Source of the DNA: Silene conica
Taxonomy: Eukaryota > Streptophyta > Magnoliopsida > Caryophyllales > Caryophyllaceae
Assembly: GCA_029255685.2 (NCBI GenBank)
Contig: CM055315.2
Coordinates: 76,909,681 to 76,973,680, forward strand
Direction of reading: 5' to 3'
Length of the DNA: 64,000 bases
Both the position numbers and the translations under genes were made by a program. Below the pieces are notes generated by a model that saw nothing but the letters and a program-made list of their open reading frames with translations, made no database searches and had not been told where the DNA came from. Shown piece by piece: positions 22,263-33,833 of this stretch (position 1 is its first letter; the number at the start of each line of letters is the position of its first letter).

Positions 22263-23876
22263 ATGCCTCCTAAAAACATAAGTCGAGAGCTGAAAAACCT
22301 TGCCAACACCTACAACCCAAAGTACGTTGCAAAACTCACCATGACATCCCCTTCATCCCCTGCCAAAACCACCACTGCCAAGGCCAAAGCTAAAACCACG
22401 ACCGCTCCAAAATCCAAGGCTGCTCAGAAAAAGGGGACTACCGCGAAAAAGGTTGTGGGAGTTCCTATGGACGTTCCTTCAGAGTCCGAGTCCAACCACG
22501 AAAATCCAAATGAGCCAAGGGACGAAGACTCTGTTGCAGGAAATGAGGAAGAGGAACATGCAACCTCCAACAATGTCGAGGAAGGTGATGTAAATGAAAA
22601 GGGAAACGAGGAAGTAGAAGAGGAGGCTGAGGAAAGCGAAAATAAAGAAGAAGAAGTGAATGAAAGTGCAAATGAAGAAGTTGAGGAAAATGAAGAAGTC
22701 GAGGAGAGTGAAGGAGGAGAGAAAGAAGAAACTGAAAAAGAAAGAGAGGGAAAGAAAAATAAAGAAAAGAGAAATGATGATGAGATTGAGAAAGAAACAG
22801 AAAATGCAAAGAAAGATACGGGAAAGAAACAAGGAAAGGCGACCGAGAAAGAAGGTGCCAAGGAAGTTGAAACCAAAAAGGGAAGTAACAAGAAAAAGAG
22901 CGTTGCCCCAAAAAGCAAGACAAGGGCTGTTGAGAGTGAACACGAGGAGGAAGGCGAGAAAGAAAAGGAATCGGAGACAGTTGCACCAAATGTGAATGAG
23001 GATGAATATCATGATCATGACGTGTTCGATGATGAGTTTGACCCATTGGAGCATACCACTCTCAAATCCAAACTCAAGCGAAAAATCAGTGAGATGTTTG
23101 GGGAAGACGAAGAGGACGATGAAACATTCATCTCAAGCTTAAAGAAAACCAAAGCTACAAAAATCACCAAACCCTCTCAAAAACCAACCCGTCTTCTTAC
23201 CAAAAAGAACAAGATCATACCCAAAACCCGTCTTCAAAAACAAACCAAAATTACTGAGATGGCTGGTCCTTCTAACCCCTGCACTACCATCATTGCCACC
23301 TCCTTTGATGAACCTTTTAAGAATGAGGTATGGGCGCATCTCTCCAATCTCCCTCTCTCCGAAGAGGTGCTCGACAAGTGCCACCGTTTGCTCTCTTGCT
23401 CATTCAACACCGGTAGGCGTTATCCAAAAGATTGGTATGCTACTTCTCCGGCCTTTAATTTTTTCAAAACTGAAATGGTTGTCCAACATTGGGTTGATCT
23501 GCTAGACATGTACAGTCCTGTGTACGTGTCTGAAGTTGTTCAGTTCTTTGCAACTGTACGTGTGGATGTTGCATCAGAAACCCTTTCCGCCTACATCAAT
23601 GATAAACCCCTTGTCCTTACCATTGACCAATTGGCCACCGCCCTCAAAGTTATTCCTACTGGCCTAGATACATTTCCTAAGGGAACATGGGGGGAAGTTG
23701 AGGCATCTATTGTCACCGATATAACCAAACACTCCGACCCGGGACTAAAAGAGAAGGACCCTCCAACATCTATGGCGCCGAACTTCGTGCTCCTCACCGC
23801 TTCATCTTTAACTTCCTTAGACGTGTCCTTGTCCCTAATGTCTCCACCCGTGGTCGGTGTTCATACCTGGAAATGA
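22263..23876 (+). CDS. Extra 3' gene of SIRE element (env position), part 1
   Basis: This gene starts 400 bp after pol with a good context (aaaATGCC). It has a basic S/T/K/A-rich start (residues 1-70), a strongly acidic and lysine-rich region (about 75-310), then a globular part (about 350-510) with WAHLSNLPLS and WVDLLDMYSPVY, resembling the 'putative plant transposon protein' domain. I see no signal peptide or membrane segment, so 'env-like' describes position, not a proven envelope role. The globular part is knocked out of frame around 23760-23775; the last 35 residues before the stop at 23876 are out-of-frame noise. Confidence 0.75.
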   Translation: MPPKNISRELKNLANTYNPKYVAKLTMTSPSSPAKTTTAKAKAKTTTAPKSKAAQKKGTTAKKVVGVPMDVPSESESNHENPNEPRDEDSVAGNEEEEHATSNNVEEGDVNEKGNEEVEEEAEESENKEEEVNESANEEVEENEEVEESEGGEKEETEKEREGKKNKEKRNDDEIEKETENAKKDTGKKQGKATEKEGAKEVETKKGSNKKKSVAPKSKTRAVESEHEEEGEKEKESETVAPNVNEDEYHDHDVFDDEFDPLEHTTLKSKLKRKISEMFGEDEEDDETFISSLKKTKATKITKPSQKPTRLLTKKNKIIPKTRLQKQTKITEMAGPSNPCTTIIATSFDEPFKNEVWAHLSNLPLSEEVLDKCHRLLSCSFNTGRRYPKDWYATSPAFNFFKTEMVVQHWVDLLDMYSPVYVSEVVQFFATVRVDVASETLSAYINDKPLVLTIDQLATALKVIPTGLDTFPKGTWGEVEASIVTDITKHSDPGLKEKDPPTSMAPNFVLLTASSLTSLDVSLSLMSPPVVGVHTWK

Positions 23877-24346
23877 CCCTTATCTATTACATCCTCAAAA
23901 GCCGACCCATAAGCCTTCCACATCTCATGTTCTTCCGCATCAATGAGCTTGCCAAGGACATCAAGGTGGGAAAGTTCGACAAAACAACCCTCATCCCATA
24001 TGGTATGTGGCTCTCCCTTATCTTTAAGAAACATAAGCTTATCATGCATGGGAGCCCTGCTGTGGAAAGACTTAGTGATGAGATGACTTCCGGTCTCCTT
24101 TCTCAAATGGCGTTGGCAACTAAGGAGGGTAAGTTGGTAAAGAAGTTCAGTGCAAAGGGAACAGATGCGTCAACTGTTGCACCAGGGCTCGCAAATGAGA
24201 AGTTGGATCAAGTTTTGACTCTTGTCAAGAAGATGGCTATGGACATTGAGTCGTTGAAAGAGGAGGTGGCTGAGTTGAAATCTGTGAATGAGGACCTCGT
24301 GGAGAGGCTGACTCAAGAGGAGCAGGAGGCCGAGGACGAGGCTTAA
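23768..24346 (+). pseudogene. Extra 3' gene of SIRE element, part 2 (shifted frame)
   Basis: After the shift the original reading continues in the next frame and overlaps part 1 by about 100 bases. It holds the rest of the globular domain (LMFFRINELAKDIK) and a C-terminal coiled coil with regular heptads (about 24195-24330) ending in an acidic tail, EEQEAEDEA. A coiled-coil end is shared by SIRE-type extra proteins. I have not joined the halves; the break is a single frameshift. Confidence 0.7.
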
Positions 24347-24751
24347 CCCCCCCACCCAACCCACTCCCCTATCTTCTAGCTTGCTAATATTATTATTATT
24401 ATCATGCATGTATTGCCTTTAACTCTGTTTTCTGGACTTGTTTTTAGACTCGTATGCATCCTATGAACTGCTATCCTAATCCTCGTATGTTTCTCTTCTT
24501 GATGATGTCAAGAGGGGGAAGTGTTATAAAATTTATGTTGCTATTACTCAATGACTCTTAGGCTAACGTACAACGAAGAAATGTTTTAGCTACCATGATT
24601 AGAAGTCTAACTTAAGTTAAGATTGTCAAACCCTTGATCACCCTGATTACGTATCTCTTGATGTCTTATTAATTGTGGTTAACAAAGACCGACTCACCAT
24701 GGGCTAAGGGGGAACTTGGGACAAAAAAATTATGAGTAACTTGCCATCATC

Positions 24752-24763
24752 AAAGGGGGAATT
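24752..24763 (+). other. Polypurine tract of element E
   Basis: caaagggggaattt abuts the 3' LTR. Two more purine runs (agagggggaag near 24511, aagggggaac near 24707) lie upstream and could act as extra priming sites, as in other copia elements. Confidence 0.8.
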
Positions 24764-26114
24764 TGTTAGAACACTTATTGTTGATGATGCCAAGTTACTC
24801 TTAATCACTTCTAATGTCTTTTTCTAGTGTTGTGTTTAATAGCAAATGATATCAAGCTTGTGAATGATCAAAGACAATCAAGAAGAAGTTCCAAGATGCA
24901 AGAGAAGCAATCTAAGTCGAGTCTAGAAAGAGTGTTGTAAGCAAGGTAATTGAGCATATTCATCTAAGTCATTAAAAGTGCAAAAGTCATGAAACAGTTC
25001 TCAGACTGTTGCATGACCTGTGTCTAGTGCTAGTTACGGAGATAATATTCAAAGAGGATTTCAAATGTTTGAAAGTGTTTTCAAAATATCAACTTGTGGT
25101 TAAATAAATTATTATTTGAATCAAAGTTCAGAAAATCAAGTTGAAATCTCATTCAAAAGTGACTTGGTCTTTGTGAAAGTAAAATCTTGCTTTATTTCCT
25201 TATTTAGCTAAGTGAGTTTCTCCATAAGGGAAAGTTGAATGCTTCCTTAGCTAAGTAAGTGCAACATAGAGCCTTGTGTATTTTGACCAGTCCTTTTCCC
25301 CTCTTTGTCAAACTGATTCACCCTTTTACCCACCAAGTAAAGACAATCTCATAGTTGTAAAGGGTGAACAAGGCACATGGTTTAGGGTTTCAAAGCCATT
25401 GGATTTCGGCTATATATATGGACTCTTGAGTTCATTTATTGCCAAGACTTTTTAGTGCATTCATTACAAACTTTTGCAAAACTGATTTGTGCTTCATTCT
25501 TCAAAGTAACTTTGCAAATGTTTTAAGTTTTTAAAAGTCTTCAAAAAGGTTTTAACAAAGACATTATCTCCTAAGCACTAGTAGCACTCTTAATGCCTAA
25601 TGAGTATGTTCAAGGACCTTGTGTTTAGATCTTAAATGAAGTCTCCATGTTCTTAAAAGAGAACCCTTGAGACATGATCTTGTAAACCAAAGGTAGAACA
25701 ACAAAAACTCTTAGAGCGGAGTAGCTCTAAGTTTGAGTCAAGTCTTTGAGCGGAGTAGCTTGAAGCATTGCAACCGGAGTAGGTTGGCGAGTTGTCTTAT
25801 TGTAATAGTTCTAGTTAAGCGGAGTAGCTTCTAAACTTTTAATAAGATAACGGTTGGACGTAGGCTCCGGAGTAGGAGCTGAACCAATTTTTTATATCGC
25901 CTGTTTACATTCTTGTTTATTCTCTTATCAATCTTTCGAATGCTTACTACTTACGATAACTAGCAGGTCTGTGCAACTGTTGCTTATACTGTTGCTCAGA
26001 CTCTATCTTTCGTGCTTAACTCTTAACACTATCAAGTTTAAATCAGAAATTTTTAAAAGGTCACCTAATTCACCCCCTCCCCCTCTTAGGTGTTATACTC
26101 GTTGTGACTCTTCA
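24764..26114 (+). repeat. 3' LTR of element E
   Basis: Same length and ends as the 5' LTR. Differences seen include g/a in ctcataRttg and t/c in gagYggagtag; about seven in all. It is followed by target duplication gaaca. Confidence 0.97.
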
Positions 26115-26640
26115 GAACAGTGTCCCTGTCTATGTTGAATAAATGACTTTTCGCATCAATATACTCAACCAAACCATTGCGTTGAATGATGGGAATTTCA
26201 GGATGTCTCCCATCTCATGTATAACTTTGCATTTTCTTTGTGTTCATCGACATAAAGAAGTCAAAATAGTAAACATGGCCGAGTTGGCGATATGGAAGGA
26301 TGAAACTGAATGAGCTATAGACAAACTTTCCACATATCTGATCATCATCCGAAACAGTAACCCCATTCACACAAGAAAACCCCACAATGATTGGTACAAG
26401 CGACCATACCAAATCACCGGGATGACCAACATACATTATCGGTTAACCTTCCATCAAACAACCATCTATAGCGAAATTTTCGACTTCACCATTGCTAATT
26501 CTTAATCCATTCCATTTTAAACAAGGCAACTTCCCATTTTCTCTAAGTTTCCTATCTTAACTCGCGTCGTAGCGTGTAAAAACCCTTTGTCATCTATACG
26601 ACGAGCCTTAAACCAGGATCCCCTAAATCATTTCAAGCCT
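26115..26640 (-). pseudogene. Decayed host gene of unknown function, 5' part
   Basis: A minus-strand frame runs from about 26545 to 26116 through two stops (TAA near 26445, TGA at 26217-26215), with protein-like stretches such as MYVGHPGDLVWSLVPIIV and DGRHPEIPIIQRNGLVEYID. Upstream, one frame over, more coding-like sequence (ARRIDDKGFLHATTRVKIGN, about 26545-26605) suggests a further shift. The frame continues at 15139 past element E. The protein is about 200 residues or longer and I do not recognise it. It could be a host gene or a piece of an older mobile element. Confidence 0.5.
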
Positions 26641-27606
26641 TAGAAATGACCACCATCATTAAACCATACCCCCATACCCACCCGCAAATGTAGCCTTTTT
26701 CCCGTCATAATCCCACTCGTTGCCTCCAACAGCCAAACAGTTCCCTTATCCCACTCGTTGCCTCCAACAGCCAAACAGTTCCCTTTAACTTATTGTAAAG
26801 ATGACGAAAACCTCCTTAAAATAAACACAATATCATAATCCAACAAAAATAAATCAACAATTATTATTATTATTATTATAATTATTATTATTATTCATAT
26901 TAAGCATCTGGAAAATGAATATGAAAAGAAATAAAGCAACAAGTACATTGCAAACTTAAATTTATTAACCTGAACTAGTTCTTTTACCCGAGAAATTCAC
27001 GGGATAATTATATTGTCATGTTGGTGCCTTAGTGGCGTTATACAATTCGGATTTACGGTCGCACTGAACACTGATGACAAAGTAGACTTGTAAGAAAACA
27101 AAAATTATTAATCTATACCTACATTGCTATAATATATAGTCAATATATATTTTCCACAATTTACTAACCGTTTGTCACAAAATATTAGTATTTTGCCACG
27201 AATATTGTTACGTTTGTTGGTCTTTTGTCACGATTATTGTTAATTTCAATTTTTTTGCTATATAATTAATTCAATCTTAAAAAAATTACCAAATAATAAT
27301 TTATAAACTTTTATTTGTAAGTTATGGTGAGAATTATAATTTGTATTTAATATTAGATATATTTCTTTACTTTTAAGTTTATTTTTTTTGTTTAATTTTC
27401 TTAACAAATAAAAACAATTTTAACATTTACTGTGCTTTCATTTGTGTTTGATGTTATGTATTTTTAAACATTTTGCTAAAAGTTAAAATTAAAAAAGCGG
27501 CCGATAATTATTTTTGGTACATACGCTTTTATTGAATTTGTGTTTATTGTTATGATTCTTATTAAATTTCGTAGAGAGGTATTATATTTTTAATTTACAC
27601 ATCATA
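26641..27606. other. AT-rich intergenic stretch with small repeats
   Basis: It holds a 38-bp perfect tandem duplication (26710-26747 and 26748-26785), an ATT microsatellite (about 26859-26895) and several TTTGTCAC words near 27170-27235. No gene recognised. Confidence 0.6.
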
Positions 27607-28602
27607 TGTGGGGAATAAAGCATGTATTCGCCCTAAAACGTGAAGGATTATAACGAATTTTACAATTGAGATTATAGTCATAAGTTAATAAAAACATGAA
27701 AAGAATACAACCTTGGGTCCTTGCTTGAATAGGCCTAAGAACAGGAATTAAAGTAAATTCCCTCCTATAACTTGCACCCAAGACTTTGTTTAAGATGTGC
27801 CGCGTGTGCTAGAAAGGCTCTCCAATTGCCTTGCAATATGGGAAGAGTTTTGTGAGGTTTTAGATGTGAGATCTGGGTTTTGGGAAAAGACAGTTCTCAA
27901 AACCCTAATTCTTAAGATTATGAATTAACCAGTTCAATCAATACTCTGACAAAAGGAGAAGGACTCTCCTTATGTAGCCCTGGTCGGCGGAATTGGGTAT
28001 TGGGTAGGAGTGGGCTTTCCACTCTTACCTTATTCCAATGCGTGATTCGACTCATTTTGCTAAAATATAATTCGCGGGTATTTATTATAAATCGTATACT
28101 TGTTATCAGATATTAATACAGTCGATGTATTAATAATGGTCTGATAAAATACGATATTGTATAATTGGCCCAATTAATATAACTGTTTATATTAATACGC
28201 GAATACAATATTTAATTAAATATAACCGTTTATATTTAATTTACGAATTAATCATGTAATCCGTATTAGCTAAAATTATTTAATCCGTATTAAATAATAA
28301 TCTCAACATCTTATTGACTAATTTAATAGTCATTACCTCTAACTAACTGTTTAGTCGTATTCGGCATAAATGTGACTGTATTTTCATACCTTCACATCTC
28401 TCAAACGTCTCCTATAGGTGTGACGTATAGGGACCCGTTGATCACCGCCATCCGTATGACAATAACGTCAAACTTATCTAGCAAGCCAACCGTTATTGAT
28501 AAACGTGGATCAACTGATAATAATACTGAAGTATGCCCTTGTGATCCTTAAAGAGATTTAATAAGTCATTGTACTTAATTGTCAAGGACAACAGCCCCAA
28601 CA
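27607..28602 (-). repeat. 3' LTR of element II
   Basis: On the minus strand TGTTGGGGCTG to TTCCCCACA, 996 bp. Related but clearly diverged from the LTRs of element I. Confidence 0.96.
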
Positions 28603-29233
28603 ATCTCCCACTTGTCCGTACAAGGGTATGTGCAATGACGTTATCACACTACATGTAGAGGACACAAGCTCCAACAAACTCCCACTTGTCCGTACAAGTG
28701 TAGGTGCGATAACCGATTCTCATATCCTTTTAAAATTTCTCCCACTCAATGTAAGACAATTTGCAAATCCGCATTCGCAAAGGTCGTATCTCACAAGCGA
28801 TCTGTATCAAGAGTGGTTTCCCCGACTAGAGAGTAACTTAACTGATAAAACGAATCTGTATTCGAGCATGACCATGCATTTCAGTTACTACCCCTCGAGT
28901 GGCCCTGAGAAATGATAAAATCCTGATAAGGGTTTGGATATTTCCCTCAACTCGAATCTTGCCGATATCGCGCAGCATGAAATAACCCAGAAAAAATCAT
29001 CTTGGCCCCTGTTACGATGACCGTGGGAAAGAAACCAAAGTTACCCAAAATCTGCCTTAATCTCAAGAGACAGTTGAAAGTCAAAAGACTCGACTCTAAG
29101 GAACACTATGGAGGTCCTATCCACGACCTGGCACCCAATGTTATAAAACATTTAAGACTCCATAACGTTGTCACGGGGTGTCCTACGAGATATCCGTATA
29201 ACTCGCCTTTGTGATTGGTCAGTCAGCCGTGTG
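28603..29233 (-). other. 3' non-coding domain and duplicated PPT of element II
   Basis: Next to the LTR the minus strand reads CTTGTACGGACAAGTGGGAG, a hairpin-prone word ending in the PPT. A second copy of the module lies 74 bp upstream (about 28671-28700). The rest is non-coding; antisense frames (28628-28915, 29002-29214) recur in element I only because the copies are related. Blocks such as cctcgagtggcc (near 28892) are shared with element C. The domain resumes at 38529-38761 beyond element C. Confidence 0.75.
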
Positions 29234-29238
29234 ACTTA

Positions 29239-30529
29239 TGTTGGAAACTAAGTTCCACATTTTATACTCAAAACTAATGTGAGTTTTGTTTCTTTAAGTT
29301 TAGTCATAAAACTTAAATGGATCTTATGCATGCAAGATGATATCATAAGAGGTAATGGTCCTTACATTGGTTTTAGAAGGTTTATACTCAAAAATCACCT
29401 ATTACTTGAGTCTTCAATACCGAAATACCCTTAAACGATCTAACAAAAATCGTCTCCAAAAGGTGCGTATCAAGGACCCGATCTCAAACTAATACTAATT
29501 CTGTTACTAGAAAATTAGTATAAGTATACTAGAAATAATAATACTACTCTTAATATTATTAGTATAGGAAATAATTATTTCCTTAGTAAAAATATTTTAG
29601 CTAAGGAATTATGAGAATGAGGTTTGTAGTGTGTTGGATGAACAAGCATCAAACTAACAACAACTTGTATGCAAAAACCTTAGTCATTTTGTGTGGTGTG
29701 TGGAGTGTTATTTATAGAGCAAAACATGCTCTCTTTTGAGTGCATAAGGCCGGCCAAGCCAAGCCAAAGGAGCCAATGCATGCTCCTTCCTTTCTTACAC
29801 AAAAGCATGAGATATTCCTTACACCTTCATTTTGCCTTACACTCAACCTTTATACACTTACACACACCAAAAACTCACATGCACACTACATGTTACACGG
29901 TCCAAATGAGGTCCAAAAATGGACCCATTTTATCTTTGTCAATTGTGTTATTTGTAACATGTCACATATGTTCCATAACACATGACTCAATTTGTTAATT
30001 GTGCAATTTAACCATTAAAATTCACAATTTACAAATTTATTACATTTAAACAATTATACTAATAATTTCGAAATTATTATTGTATAAAAATGTAATGTCA
30101 TAATTTAATTACAACTCTTTGTAATTTTATGATCAACCGTGTTCATTCTCAATTTAATCGTTTCCTAAACGAATAAATAAAACCGAGTAATAAAACAATT
30201 TTATTACTATGACTTTAATTATTATTATAATCCCATTATAAAAATATTCGTCATATAAAATTATTTCCAAATTTCTAGTTATTAATTAATTCGTATCCAA
30301 TAAAATATTAATTAATTATTCCATTGAGACGGAATTCCCTAAAGATATGACCTTAAGGGATCAACTGATCACCACCATCATATGACGATAATGTCAAACT
30401 CTAGACAGCCAATCATTATCGGTAAATGTTGATCAGTCGACTTTAAAAGAGTAACACTCCCAGTTGTGTTTCATTCAAATGAGTTTTAATTACGTCAACA
30501 CACTATTGTCGAGGACACTTCCTCCAACA
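29239..30529 (-). repeat. 3' LTR of element C
   Basis: TGTTGGAGGAAG to TTAGTTTCCAACA on the minus strand. TATA box at 29709-29716. Frames at 29693-29998 recur at 37692-37997 only because LTRs are duplicates. Confidence 0.96.
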
Positions 30530-33500
30530 ATCTCCCACTTGTCCGAGACAAGTGTGTGTCACCAATTCTCTTGCCCTATTACTATCTCCCACTCAATGCA
30601 TGGCGTCCTCTCAGGTCGTGCCGGCAATTGATTGAAATCTAGAGTGGTTTGTCTCGATCTGGAGTTTATAACTACTGACCGGAATTATCTACCATAGATA
30701 CCTTCCGAGCGTGGCCACGCATTTCTAGTTATTATTCTCCTCGAGTGGCCTAGAGATATTTCTCAACCCTGACAAGGGGTGGACAATTCCTAATCGACTT
30801 ATTCCTTCCGGCTGGCCATAGTCCATCATAACCCAAAATATGTCCTTATAAACCCCAGTTACGAAGGTGTTAGGACATAAATCAAAGTTAATCTGAAAAC
30901 TGTGCCTCCTCAGAGAACAGTCATTAGTCCAAGAACTGACTCATGTGAAACACGATAGATGCTCCCGCCACGACCAGGCAGTCTTTTAATAAGAGTACGC
31001 CAGAGCTCTATCAGCGGTCATTAGCCCGGCAAATGTATCTTAACATGTCTATGCCTAGGTGATCGATTAGTCATCCCGTATGACTCTATGGCAATTGAAC
31101 TCGCCATCAATCGCATCACACATCCGGTTGCATTGAGATGTCACCTCACTTAAGCAACTAGGGGCGAGGTCATGATAATTCAATTCACTTTAATGGGGTT
31201 CAATATGGTCTTACCATCCCATTTGAATTTTACTTGACCTTTCGTGAGTTATAAATAACTCAAACAATTAGTGGATTACACCATCCAAGTGGTCAACCTT
31301 TGAACACCATTTAATTTACAATCAGCTTTAGGGTCTCTCGTTTACATCCCTTAAAATTGTAATTATCTCCATTTTGAGTAAACCAGGTTTACCACGGTTC
31401 GTGCGATCGTTCACTTTGCGGATCATATCCACACATTGATCTTTCCTCTGAAAGAGACAAGTCATTCTCATGACTAGCGAATAAGATTATGTGCATTGTG
31501 TAACCACCTGCCACAGCAATGCCTTTACATAATTTGTGAACGTACACATTTTGTAGAATCTTGTGATGACCATGTAGTTAAAATACAAATCATTGAGATG
31601 CATAGTCAATGAATGTAAGCCAAAGATTATCACAAATCTTTGCTTGGTTTCTTGGAACTTGAGTCGTTGCAAACCTTTTACCATACGACTAAGTTATCTT
31701 CTAAAATCTTGAATTTGTCTTTCATCTTCATTGGAGAATACTTTGACAATTTACCAAGGTTTAATCATTGGTTTAACACTTGCTCTACGGGTTATCCTGT
31801 AAGCGGTGCGCATCCACTTTACACGATTATACTAATGGCGGAAACATTAGTGATTTAAACGTGCAAACAATAGTACTTAAGGTTCGATAAATTTCCATGA
31901 TCACATCATGGTTATACTATCTTCATCTCCATGAACAACCTTAATACTAACATCAAGATGTCTCTTATAATCTCAACTAAACATCCCATGTTCAATTAGA
32001 TTTAATCCATATCAATATGTCATCTAGAACCCAAAAACTCGTGTACCTTTCATGAGTATCAATGCTTCATTCCAAACGAGCAATGAGTTGTTTTAGATAA
32101 CGTTTACTCCCACTAAACTCTTGTTCTTGCCTGATTCTGAAGATCCCGAAGTCATACCCATGACTTAATAGCTTCAAACCCTTGAGTGAGAACTCCCACT
32201 GAACTTTACATTTAACTGTAAATCATAAAGCTCCCACTCAATTCAATGTTCCTTAACATTTAATGAATTGAAATGTTTGGGACTTCAACCATATGTGCTA
32301 ATAGTCACATCCTTTTCAAATACCCTTTTGAAAAGCGGTTATTGAGTTTACTGAATTCATTCTCAATGAATTACCTTACTACTTTCAACAAAGTTACCCT
32401 TAACTTTGCAGACTGCTGGCATCTACATGTCAACGTATGCTTCTCCCAATAAATCTCATTTATTAGCATGTATGTCTTATAAATTTCATGGTCTTTATAA
32501 TTTGCATTGACACATTTAGATCACCATCTAAATCCAAGAACCCTTTCTTGAGCCTTTGCAAAATCTTTTGAATAATTTTCTTCGAGTGTCCTCCCGTAGT
32601 TTCTATAAGAGTCTTTTCTTATGGTATACAATTTCCGTGTGTAGGAACTTTCAGTTCCCCACATTTATCTTATCTTGTACTGTACGAGGACTATATCATG
32701 GATCTTATCCATGTATAGAATTTTTCCTTACAAACTTCAAGAATTTATCCTTGAAGTATCCTCCAGGGCCGGGGCCGTTGGTATATAAGGCGTAGATTTT
32801 TACCAAACCGTAGATCTTATCCACAACCTTTGGGTTTATCCACAACTTTTGGGATGATAAGGCTTAGAATCTTATCCACAGCCTAATCTACCTTTTACAA
32901 CCAAAAGGTGTAGATTGCTCTTGGGATATAAGGCGTAGATTTTTACCAAACTGTAGATCTTATCTACAACCTTTGGGTTTATCCACAACTTTTGGGATGA
33001 TAAGGCGTAGAATCTTATCTACAGCCTAATCTACCTTTTACAACCATAAGGTGTAGATTTTCTTAAATCGTAGATCCCATCCACAACTTAATCTTCCTTT
33101 TTATCTTTCACATAACCAAAACACAATAAATCCTATTATTCACTAATAGATCATATCCATTGTGCTAATCAAAATCATTTGCTATTTGTGGACTTTTCAA
33201 ATTTCTCCCACTCTATCTTTGCAATAATAATCTCATTTTATTGCCAAAGATAGCCACTAATGCCACAAGCAATGACTTTGATGTTGGTTTTTGTGCCCTT
33301 ATGATTTATCACAGAAATTATTCGATTTAAAGCTTAGATAGTTTTGGATGGTTGACAACTTTTCCTCTTAATTGAGTTCTAAACTTAATTTGATTATGAT
33401 TTGATTTGAATTGGGTATCCTATACCAATTTGGCTTCAATGGTCATACATTGAAATTTCATAATCAATTCTATTTTATGTTTAAGATTTGCAAGTGTATG

Positions 33501-33833
33501 TTAAACTAAACATGAACATAATTATAAACCGATAGTGACTCGGGTTGAAAACCAAGTCACTACATTATCCAAAATACAACATATTGTTCAAGGATTACCC
33601 TTTCCTTGTCCAACAAGGAAATAAAACATAGGTTTTAATAGTTCATACAACACTTGAAATATTAGCAAAATAAGCCGAAAAACAAAGCTCCTTGATCATC
33701 CCGAGTGGAGCTACTCTTAGTTCCCTTGATCCATCAAGCTTGTTTCTCTTTTCCCTTATCTTTGCTTTCATGCCCTAATTCAAGTAAGAAGAGCATTCTC
33801 ATCACAACTTGTATCATGATACATTAGTTGAGA
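30530..33833 (-). other. 3' non-coding region of element C
   Basis: No pol domain is visible on either strand. Near the LTR it begins with a PPT and hairpin (cttgtccgagacaag, 30540-30554). Blocks at about 30585-30900 match the 3' domain of II/I. The middle is AT-rich with many short homopolymers; a 143-bp tandem repeat lies at 32784-33068. Confidence 0.7.
32784..33068. repeat. 143-bp tandem repeat in element C
   Basis: Units start at 32784 and 32927, about 93% alike, and are built of smaller words such as gtagatcttatccacaac that recur four times, so the unit itself arose from a shorter repeat. Confidence 0.85.

Larger units (their letters stand above)
15140..26114 (+). mobile_element. Complete SIRE-type Ty1/copia retrotransposon E (10,975 bp)
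   Basis: Two 1351-bp LTRs (15140-16490, 24764-26114) differ at about seven bases by eye, about 0.5%. The 5-bp target duplication gaaca lies at 15135-15139 and 26115-26119. An iMet PBS, gag, protease-integrase-RT-RNase H and an extra gene between pol and the 3' LTR give the SIRE/Maximus layout. The insertion is young (about 0.2 Myr at 1.3e-8 per site per year), yet pol and the extra gene each carry a frameshift, so this copy is probably not autonomous. Confidence 0.97.

Noticed and set aside
22424-23054. Long minus-strand frames rich in Ser/Phe/Leu
   Set aside because: They are the antisense of the Glu/Lys-rich region of the extra gene of element E.
29002-29214. 70-codon antisense frame, nearly identical at 56404-56616
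   Set aside because: It is antisense to the element in both copies and conserved no better than its surroundings.
29693-29998. 101-codon frame, identical at 37692-37997
   Set aside because: Both lie inside the LTRs of element C and are identical because LTRs are copies.
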